A stretch of DNA of 13,394 nucleotides from assembly GCA_039807785.1 (NCBI GenBank), contig JBDHRX010000087.1, positions 1-13,394 of the forward strand, written 5' to 3'. The notes below the pieces were generated by a model, which did no database searches, was not told the DNA's origin, and saw only the letters and a list, made by a program, of their open reading frames with translations. Source of the DNA: Zeimonas sp039807785 (GTDB lineage: Bacteria > Pseudomonadota > Gammaproteobacteria > Burkholderiales > Burkholderiaceae_E). Positions 8,327-13,394 of the stretch are shown piece by piece; the stretch's first letter is position 1, and every line of letters starts with the position of its first letter. The position numbers and the translations under genes were made by a program.

Positions 8327-8854
8327 ATGCGCGCCTGGATCGGCCTGGGTGCCAACCTCGGCGACGCGGCAACGTCGATCGCGTCCGCGATCGACGCGAT
8401 CGGCGCGATCGACGCGACGCGCGTCGTCCGCGCCTCGGCGCTCTATCGCAGCGCGCCGGTCGATGCCGAGGGGCCGGACTTCGTCAACGCGGTGGTCGAG
8501 GTCGATACCGCGCTGACGCCCGCGGAGCTGCTGCGGCGACTGCTCGCGATCGAGAACGCCGCCGGCCGGCAGCGCCCCCATCGCAACGCGCCGCGCACGC
8601 TCGACCTCGACCTGCTGCTCGCGACCGACGCACGCGGGCCGGTCCGCATCGACACGCCCGCGCTGACGCTGCCCCACCCCAGGATGCACGGGCGCGCGTT
8701 CGTGCTCGTCCCGCTCGCCGAGCTCGACCCGGCGCTGGCCGTCCCGGGGCGCGGGCCGGTCGCGGCGCTGCTGGCGGCCTGCGCCGACCAGCGCATCGAG
8801 CGGATCGGTCCCGCGCCGGAACGCGATGCCCCGCCCGCCGGAGCCCGGCGATGA
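8327..8854 (+). CDS. folK: 2-amino-4-hydroxy-6-hydroxymethyldihydropteridine pyrophosphokinase (HPPK)
   Basis: FolK transfers pyrophosphate from ATP to 6-hydroxymethyl-dihydropterin, a step of folate synthesis in the cytoplasm. The 175-residue product (E. coli 159) has the expected landmarks: WIGLGANLGD at 4-13, YRSAPVDAEGPDFVNAVVEV at 40-59 and the HPPK signature NAPRTLDLDLLL at 87-98 with metal-binding D93 and D95. LPHPRMHGRAFVLVPLAEL at 115-133 completes the fold. I chose the ATG at 8327 because the catalytic fold begins at residue 3. An upstream in-frame ATG at 8213 would lie within pcnB and add a low-complexity Arg/Ala/Pro stretch. It starts seven bases after pcnB and shares ATGA with the next gene. 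The first helix carries an Ala-Ile-Asp repeat encoded by a 13-base direct repeat (8387-8399 and 8405-8417). Confidence 0.95.
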   Translation: MRAWIGLGANLGDAATSIASAIDAIGAIDATRVVRASALYRSAPVDAEGPDFVNAVVEVDTALTPAELLRRLLAIENAAGRQRPHRNAPRTLDLDLLLATDARGPVRIDTPALTLPHPRMHGRAFVLVPLAELDPALAVPGRGPVAALLAACADQRIERIGPAPERDAPPAGARR

Positions 8855-9198
8855 ACCTGCCGGTCCCGGCGCAGACGGTGCTGCTCCTCGCGGCGTCGAA
8901 CGTCTTCATGACGGTCGCCTGGTATGCCCACCTGAAGGATCTCGCGGCGCGTCCCTGGTGGTTCGCCGCGGTCGCCAGCTGGGGCATCGCGCTGTTCGAG
9001 TACCTGCTGCAGGTGCCGGCGAACCGCATCGGGTACGGCCACTTCACGCTGCCGCAGCTGAAGATCCTGCAAGAGGTCATCACCCTGACGGTGTTCGTGC
9101 CCTTCGCCGTGCTCTACATGAACCAGCCGGTCAAGCTCGACTATCTCTGGGCCGCGCTGTGCATGCTCGGCGCCGTCTATTTCATCTTCCGCTCATGA
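8851..9198 (+). CDS. DUF486 / DMT-like small four-helix membrane protein
   Basis: This 115-residue integral membrane protein belongs to the DUF486 group, which resembles half of a drug/metabolite transporter; its function is not established. Four hydrophobic helices lie at about 7-26, 36-54, 74-91 and 97-114. Family motifs are clear: ASNVFMTVAWYAHLK at 15-29, SWGIALFEYLLQVPANRIG at 43-61, QLKILQEVITLTVFVPFAVLY at 69-89 and the C-terminal GAVYFIFRS. It sits inside a coupled chain: its ATG overlaps the folK stop (ATGA) with GGAG at the right distance, and its stop overlaps the ATG of the kinase that follows. If it forms a channel it must oligomerise, as small DMT proteins do. Nothing in the sequence identifies a substrate, although the neighbours make folate, deoxynucleotides and pantothenate. 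Confidence 0.88.
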   Translation: MNLPVPAQTVLLLAASNVFMTVAWYAHLKDLAARPWWFAAVASWGIALFEYLLQVPANRIGYGHFTLPQLKILQEVITLTVFVPFAVLYMNQPVKLDYLWAALCMLGAVYFIFRS

Positions 9199-9860
9199 CC
9201 GCCGCGACCGCCCTGCCCAACCCGTTCGAGAAGTACCGCCACATCGTCGTCGAGGGACCGATCGGCGCGGGCAAGACCTCGCTCGCGCGCAAGCTCGCCG
9301 AGCGCTTCGGCGCGCAGAGCGTGCTCGAGGACCCCTCCGGCAACCCGTTCCTCGAGCGCTTCTACCGCGACAGCCGCCGCTACGCGCTGCCCACCCAGCT
9401 GTTCTTCCTGTTCCAGCGCGTCAACCAGCTGCGCGACCTCGCGCAGCAGGACCTGTTCTCGCAGGCGGTGGTCGGCGACTTCCTGCTCGAGAAAGACCCG
9501 CTGTTCGCGCGGCTGACGCTCGACGACGACGAGCTGCGGCTGTACCAGCAGATCTTCGACAGCCTGCGCCCGCAGGCGCCGTCGCCCGACCTGGTCATCT
9601 ACCTCCAGGCGCAGCCGGACACGCTGGTCGGCCGCGTGCTCGAGCGCGGGCTGCCGATGGAAGCGGGCATCTCCGAGGCCTACATGCGCGCGCTGGCCGA
9701 CGCGTACAGTCGCTATTTCCACTATTTCGACGCGGCGCCGCTGCTGATCGTGAACACCGAGCACCTGAATCCGATCGAGCGCGAGGACGATTTCCTGACC
9801 CTGGTCCGCCAGCTCGGCGACCTGCGCGGCCGGCGCAGCTTCTTCAGCATCGGGGAGTGA
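9195..9860 (+). CDS. Deoxynucleoside kinase family protein (P-loop)
   Basis: This is a member of the deoxynucleoside/deoxyguanosine kinase family, which phosphorylates deoxynucleosides with ATP for dNTP salvage; the preferred base cannot be read from the sequence. In the 221 residues the P-loop is VVEGPIGAGKTSLARKL at 18-34. The substrate-site segment is EDPSGNPFLERFY at 45-57, followed by PTQLFFLFQRVNQLRD at 66-81 and VVGDFLLEKDPLFA at 92-105, which corresponds to the catalytic Asp/Glu-Arg-Ser region of the family. The lid is RVLERGLPMEAGISEAYM at 147-164. I chose the ATG at 9195, which overlaps the stop of the DUF486 gene (ATGA). A longer frame reaches back to 8826, but that part is an out-of-frame reading of the DUF486 gene. 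In many betaproteobacteria this kinase lies between folK and panB. Confidence 0.9.
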   Translation: MTAATALPNPFEKYRHIVVEGPIGAGKTSLARKLAERFGAQSVLEDPSGNPFLERFYRDSRRYALPTQLFFLFQRVNQLRDLAQQDLFSQAVVGDFLLEKDPLFARLTLDDDELRLYQQIFDSLRPQAPSPDLVIYLQAQPDTLVGRVLERGLPMEAGISEAYMRALADAYSRYFHYFDAAPLLIVNTEHLNPIEREDDFLTLVRQLGDLRGRRSFFSIGE

Positions 9861-9866
9861 CCCGCC

Positions 9867-10760
9867 ATGCAGATCGTTCATACCGTCGAAGCGCTGCGCG
9901 CCGCCATCGGCGCCACGCGCAGCGCCGCCTTCGTCCCGACGATGGGGAACCTGCACGATGGCCACCTGTCGCTGATGCGGCTCGGCAAGGCGCGGGGCCG
10001 GCCGCTGGTGGCGAGCATCTTCGTGAACCGCCTCCAGTTCGCGCCGCACGAGGACTTCGCCAGCTACCCGCGCACCTTCGAGTCCGACTGCGAGAAGCTG
10101 CGCCGCGTCGGCTGCGACCTGCTCTTCGCGCCGGACGAGCGCGAGCTCTATCCGGCCGCGCAGACCTTCCGGGTCAGCACCCCGCCGGGCCTGGGCGACA
10201 TCCTCGAGGGCGAGTTCCGCCCGGGCTTCTTCGAGGGCGTCGCCACCGTCGTGCTGAAGCTGTTCGGCTGCGTGCAGCCGGCCTGCGCCGTGTTCGGCAT
10301 GAAGGACTACCAGCAGCTGATGGTGGTGCGCCGCATGGTCGAGCAGTTCGACCTGCCGATCGAGATCGTTCCCGGCGCGACGGTGCGTGAAGCCGACGGC
10401 CTCGCGATGTCGTCGCGCAACGGCTACCTGACCCCCGGCGAGCGCGCCGAGGCGCCGGCCCTGCGGCGCGCGCTGCAGGCGCTGTCGCAGCGGGCGACCA
10501 TGCTGGTCGACGAATCCCGCCGGGCATCGCAAGCGGACGGGTCCGCGACCGCCCGCGCGCTGCAGGCGATCGCGCAAGCCGGGGACGAAGCCGGCGCCGC
10601 CCTCGCCGCCCGCGGCTGGCGGCCCGACTATCTCGTCGTGCGACGGCGCGCCGACCTCGCGCCGCCACAGGCCGAAGACCTGGCCAGGCCCGCTGCGCTG
10701 GTCGCGCTGGGCGCGGCACGCCTGGGCAGCACGCGGCTGATCGACAACCTCGAGTTCTGA
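9867..10760 (+). CDS. panC: Pantothenate synthetase (pantoate-beta-alanine ligase)
   Basis: PanC joins pantoate and beta-alanine with ATP, via a pantoyl-adenylate, to make pantothenate for coenzyme A. The 297-residue product (usual length about 280-300) has the nucleotidyltransferase motif PTMGNLHDGHLSLM at 24-37 with H30 and H33. FVNRLQFAPHEDFASYPRT at 52-70, RPGFFEGVATVVLKLF at 118-133, FGMKDYQQL at 143-151 and the KMSKS-like MSSRNGYLT at 181-189 follow. The NRLQF and FGMKDYQQ variants fit betaproteobacterial PanC. The C-terminal dimer domain is complete and ends STRLIDNLEF. It starts six bases after the kinase stop, with GGGGAG about nine bases before its ATG, and closes the plus-strand operon. 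panB is not adjacent, so ketopantoate hydroxymethyltransferase must be encoded elsewhere or supplied differently. Confidence 0.96.
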   Translation: MQIVHTVEALRAAIGATRSAAFVPTMGNLHDGHLSLMRLGKARGRPLVASIFVNRLQFAPHEDFASYPRTFESDCEKLRRVGCDLLFAPDERELYPAAQTFRVSTPPGLGDILEGEFRPGFFEGVATVVLKLFGCVQPACAVFGMKDYQQLMVVRRMVEQFDLPIEIVPGATVREADGLAMSSRNGYLTPGERAEAPALRRALQALSQRATMLVDESRRASQADGSATARALQAIAQAGDEAGAALAARGWRPDYLVVRRRADLAPPQAEDLARPAALVALGAARLGSTRLIDNLEF

Positions 10761-10783
10761 GCCGCCGTCCTGCAAGCGGCGGC
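10761..10783. terminator. Possible hairpin between convergent panC and galE
   Basis: GCCGCCG at 10761-10767 pairs with CGGCGGC at 10777-10783 around a nine-base loop, immediately after the panC stop. The second arm can instead pair with CGCCGCCG further downstream, near 10799-10806. There is no T-tract on either strand, so intrinsic termination is uncertain. The hairpin may protect RNA ends or act with Rho. Nothing else is visible in the 65-base gap. Confidence 0.3.
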
Positions 10784-10825
10784 GCCGGGACGGCGCGCGC
10801 CGCCGCCGGCCTGCGCGCGCGACCG

Positions 10826-11857
10826 TCAGGCGTCGCCGTAGCCCTGCGGATTGCCCTGCTGCCAGCGCCAGGCGTCGGCGCACATGCGCTCGATGCCGAG
10901 CGTCGCGCGCCAGCCGAGCAGCGCCGCCGCCGCCGCCGGATCCGCGTAGCAGGCGGCGATGTCCCCGGGCCGGCGCGCGACGATCCGGTGCGGCACCTCG
11001 CGCCCGCTCGCCCGCTCGAAGGCGCGCACCACCTCGAGCACCGAATGACCGGCCCCGGTGCCCAGGTTGACGGTGAACGCGCCGGGGCGATCGAGCACCC
11101 GGTCGAGCGCCGCCAGATGGCCGCGCGCCAGGTCGACCACGTGGATGTAGTCGCGCACGCCGGTGCCGTCGGGCGTGGGCCAGTCGCCGCCGAACACCGA
11201 CAGGTGCGGGCGGCGCCCGACCGCGACCTGGCTGACGTAGGGCATCAGGTTGTTCGGCACGCCGCGCGGGTCCTCGCCGATCCGCCCGCTCTCGTGCGCG
11301 CCGACCGGGTTGAAGTAGCGCAGGACGCCGATCGACCAGCCGGCATCGGCCTGCGCAAGGTCGCCCAGCATCTGCTCGATCATCCACTTCGTGCGTCCGT
11401 ACGGATTGGTCGGCCCGGTACGCGCGTCCTCGGTGATCGGCACCCGCTCCGGATCGCCGTAGACCGTCGCCGACGAGCTGAAGACGAGGCGGCGCACTCC
11501 GGCGGCGGCCATCGCGCGCAGCAGCGTCGCCGTGCCGCAGACGTTGTTGTCGTAATAGTCGAGCGGGCGCTCGACCGATTCCCCGACCGCCTTCAGCCCG
11601 GCGAAGTGGATCACGGCGTCGAAGCGCCGCGACTGCAGCGCGGCGGCGACCGCCCGCTCGTCGCGCAGGTCGGCGCGCAGCAGCGGCGCCTCGCGGCCGG
11701 CAAGCTGCGCCACGCGGCGCAACGACTCGGCGCTGGCGTTGCTGAGGTTGTCCAGCACCCGCACGCCCCAGCCCGCCTGCAGCAGCTCGAGCACCGCATG
11801 CGACCCGATGTACCCGGCGCCGCCGGTAACCAGGACCTGCCGCCCTCCATCGCCCAA
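10826..11857 (-). CDS. galE: UDP-glucose 4-epimerase
   Basis: GalE interconverts UDP-glucose and UDP-galactose with bound NAD, feeding the Leloir pathway and surface polysaccharides. With the TTG start at 11857 the product is 343 residues (E. coli 338). It shows the NAD-binding VLVTGGAGYIGSH at 8-20 and VLDNLSNAS at 34-42. FSSSATVYG at 127-134 and the catalytic YxxxK in NPYGRTKWMIEQML (Y153, K157) follow. RYFNPVGAHESGRIGEDP, PNNLMPYVSQVAVGRR and DGTGVRDYIHVVDLARGH are typical of GalE rather than of other epimerases. I chose TTG because GGAGGG precedes it by six bases and the fold begins a few residues later. An in-frame ATG at 11908 would add 17 residues (MRHSAHSGCGRGDGGRI) and has no ribosome binding site. 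It converges on panC and is divergent from manC. Confidence 0.94.
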   Translation of the reverse strand: MGDGGRQVLVTGGAGYIGSHAVLELLQAGWGVRVLDNLSNASAESLRRVAQLAGREAPLLRADLRDERAVAAALQSRRFDAVIHFAGLKAVGESVERPLDYYDNNVCGTATLLRAMAAAGVRRLVFSSSATVYGDPERVPITEDARTGPTNPYGRTKWMIEQMLGDLAQADAGWSIGVLRYFNPVGAHESGRIGEDPRGVPNNLMPYVSQVAVGRRPHLSVFGGDWPTPDGTGVRDYIHVVDLARGHLAALDRVLDRPGAFTVNLGTGAGHSVLEVVRAFERASGREVPHRIVARRPGDIAACYADPAAAAALLGWRATLGIERMCADAWRWQQGNPQGYGDA

Positions 11858-11927
11858 GATCCGCCCTCCGTCGCCGCGGCCGCAGCCTGAATGTGCGGAG
11901 TGTCGCATGGCCGCGCGCGGCGAGCCG

Positions 11928-11933
11928 TACAAT
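11928..11933 (+). promoter_or_regulatory. Candidate -10 box for manC (TACAAT)
   Basis: TACAAT is five of six to the sigma-70 -10 consensus and stands out in GC-rich DNA. It is 35 bases before the manC ATG, so a start near 11940 gives a leader of about 29 bases. The -35 region is not recognisable. No promoter of similar quality was seen for the divergent galE. The rest of the 111-base gap contains no other clear site. Confidence 0.35.
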
Positions 11934-11952
11934 CTTCCGCATTCCCACTCGC

Positions 11953-11967
11953 ATCGGTCGTGCCGAT
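11953..11967 (+). promoter_or_regulatory. Small inverted repeat just before the manC start
   Basis: ATCGG (11953-11957) and CCGAT (11963-11967) flank the loop TCGTG and end one base before the manC ATG. It occupies the place where a Shine-Dalgarno sequence would be expected, and none is seen. It could be a short hairpin affecting initiation or chance similarity. Confidence 0.2.
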
Positions 11968-11968
11968 C

Positions 11969-13394
11969 ATGCTGATTCCCGTCATCCTGTCCGGCGGCGC
12001 GGGCACGCGGCTGTGGCCGGTCTCGCGCGAAGCCTTCCCGAAGCCGTTCATGAAGCTCGGCGGCGAGTTCAGCCTGCTGCAGCGCACGCTGCAGCGCGCG
12101 CTGCCGCTGGCCGATGGGCGACTGGCGGCGATCGTCACCAACACCGAGTATTTCTTCAAGACGCGCGAGGAAATCGATACGCTGCCCGCCGCGGCGGGCC
12201 GCCGGATCGTGCAGTTGCTCGAGCCCACCGGGCGCAACACCGCCCCGGCGATCGCGATGGCGGCGCTCTGGGCCGAATCGGCCGACCCGGACGCGACGCT
12301 GCTGGTCCTGCCGGCCGACCACCTGATCCCCGACGAGGCCGCGTTCCAGGAGGACGCGCGCCGGGCGATCGAATGCGCCGCGCGCGGCTCGATCGTGCTC
12401 TTCGGCATCCGCCCGAGCGCGCCGGAGACCGGCTTCGGCTACATCGAGACCGGCGCCGCGCTGCCGGGAGGCGCCCTCGAGGTGCGCCGGTTCGTCGAGA
12501 AGCCGGATGCCGCGCATGCGATGCAGTTCCTCGCCGCGGGCAACTTCGTCTGGAACAGTGGCATGTTCTGCTTCCGGGCGCGGACGATCCTCGCGGCGCT
12601 GCAGGCGCACGCGCCCGAGGTGCTCGCGGCGGCCCGCGCGGCCTGGGAAGCGAGCCGCGCCGCCGCGACCGACCAGAAACTCCCGATCGCCGCCGAGCCG
12701 TTCGCGGCCTGCCCGAGCATCTCGATCGACTACGCGGTGATGGAGAAGGCCGCGGACGTGGTCGTGCTGCCGTCGCGCTTCAACTGGAGCGACATCGGCT
12801 CCTGGAAGGCGGTGTCCGAGCAGCTCGAGCCCGATGCCGACGGCAACACGACGCTCGGCGAGACGATGCTGGTCGACGCGAAGAACACGCACATCCAGAG
12901 CGAGGACCGGCTGGTCGCCGCGGTCGGCGTCGAGAACCTGCTGGTCGTCGACACCCCGGACGCGCTGCTCGTGGCGAGCAAGGATGCGAGCCAGCAGGTC
13001 AAGGAGATCGTCGGGCGCCTGAAGTCCAAGGGCCACGAGGCGGCGCGGCTGCACCGCACGGTCGCACGGCCCTGGGGTACCTATACCGTGCTCCAGGAGG
13101 GGCCGCGCTTCAAGATCAAGCGCATCGAGGTCAAGTCGAAGCAGTCGCTGTCGCTGCAGATGCACCATCACCGCAGCGAGCACTGGATCGTGGTCTCGGG
13201 CACCGCGAAGGTCAGCTGCGACGAACGCACCTTCCTGGTCGCCGCCAACGAATCGACCTACATCCCGATCGGCTCGAAGCACCGCCTCGAGAACCCGGGC
13301 GTGGTCGACCTGGTGATGATCGAGGTGCAGTGCGGCGACTACCTCGGCGAGGACGACATCGTGCGCTTCGACGACGTCTACGGCCGCTTCTCGG
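11969..13394 (+). CDS. manC: Mannose-1-phosphate guanylyltransferase / mannose-6-phosphate isomerase (type II; last few residues beyond the right edge)
   Basis: This bifunctional cytoplasmic enzyme (ManC/XanB/AlgA type) makes GDP-mannose from mannose-1-phosphate and GTP and also interconverts fructose-6-phosphate and mannose-6-phosphate. The 475 residues present show the nucleotidyltransferase signature PVILSGGAGTRLWPVSR at 4-20. LEPTGRNTAPAIAMAAL at 84-100, VLPADHLI at 113-120, GFGYIE, RFVEKPD at 174-180 and FVWNSGMFCF at 193-202 follow. FNWSDIGSWKAV at 271-282 leads to the C-terminal cupin/isomerase domain with QMHHHRSEHWIVVSGTAKV at 397-415. The frame is open at the window end (VRFDDVYGRFS), near the family's usual C-terminus, so only a few residues are missing. 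ATG 11969 was chosen because the fold begins immediately; GTG at 11960 is a possible alternative. The divergent galE suggests a polysaccharide locus continuing to the right. Confidence 0.94.
   Translation, partial: MLIPVILSGGAGTRLWPVSREAFPKPFMKLGGEFSLLQRTLQRALPLADGRLAAIVTNTEYFFKTREEIDTLPAAAGRRIVQLLEPTGRNTAPAIAMAALWAESADPDATLLVLPADHLIPDEAAFQEDARRAIECAARGSIVLFGIRPSAPETGFGYIETGAALPGGALEVRRFVEKPDAAHAMQFLAAGNFVWNSGMFCFRARTILAALQAHAPEVLAAARAAWEASRAAATDQKLPIAAEPFAACPSISIDYAVMEKAADVVVLPSRFNWSDIGSWKAVSEQLEPDADGNTTLGETMLVDAKNTHIQSEDRLVAAVGVENLLVVDTPDALLVASKDASQQVKEIVGRLKSKGHEAARLHRTVARPWGTYTVLQEGPRFKIKRIEVKSKQSLSLQMHHHRSEHWIVVSGTAKVSCDERTFLVAANESTYIPIGSKHRLENPGVVDLVMIEVQCGDYLGEDDIVRFDDVYGRFS

Noticed and set aside
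8826..9194. N-terminal extension of the deoxynucleoside kinase by 123 residues
   Set aside because: It overlaps the DUF486 gene, whose own frame shows conserved motifs. The kinase fold begins just after ATG 9195.
11858..13282. Minus-strand continuation of the galE frame across manC
   Set aside because: The sequence opposite manC has no domain, and the plus strand encodes an intact bifunctional ManC. The galE fold begins near 11850.

Overview
The window is GC-rich chromosomal DNA (roughly 70 % or more G+C by eye) from a Gram-negative bacterium, most likely a betaproteobacterium close to Burkholderiales or Rhodocyclales. The reasons are the block purM <-> perM-hda-HAD-pcnB-folK-deoxynucleoside kinase-panC, the betaproteobacterial style of PanC (FVNRLQF, FGMKDYQQ), and a TamA/TamB outer-membrane assembly pair. 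No rRNA, tRNA, CRISPR array, insertion sequence or phage gene was seen. Coding density is very high, and the only gaps above 60 bases are at 4303-4409, 10761-10825 and 11858-11968.

Left block (1-4302, minus strand): purM (purine synthesis) is followed after 26 bases by tamA, and tamA's stop overlaps the start of tamB (TGATG). TamB is cut by the left edge; only its first 469 codons are present. It carries a four-copy 24-base tandem repeat that encodes a Gly/Pro/Ser linker.

Middle block (4410-10760, plus strand): this looks like one long, tightly packed operon. It runs perM (AI-2E-type permease), hda (DnaA inactivation), a HAD-IB phosphatase, pcnB (poly(A) polymerase), folK (folate), a DUF486 small membrane protein, a deoxynucleoside kinase and panC (pantothenate). 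Neighbouring genes mostly overlap by a few bases or are separated by fewer than 10. The purM/perM divergent region is compact and has two facing -10-like boxes and a repeated GC palindrome. An extended -10-like box at the end of hda could start a nearly leaderless transcript for the HAD gene.

Right block (10826-13394): galE (minus strand, converging on panC) is divergent from manC (plus strand, cut by the right edge a few residues short of its expected end). Together they supply UDP-galactose/UDP-glucose and GDP-mannose and probably mark the edge of a surface polysaccharide locus.

The window is mostly housekeeping. I found no convincing new defence or mobile system. The points that deserve a second look are the tamB minisatellite, the purM/perM regulatory region, the internal promoter before the HAD gene, the DUF486 gene inside a translationally coupled chain, panC without panB, and the non-ATG start of galE.
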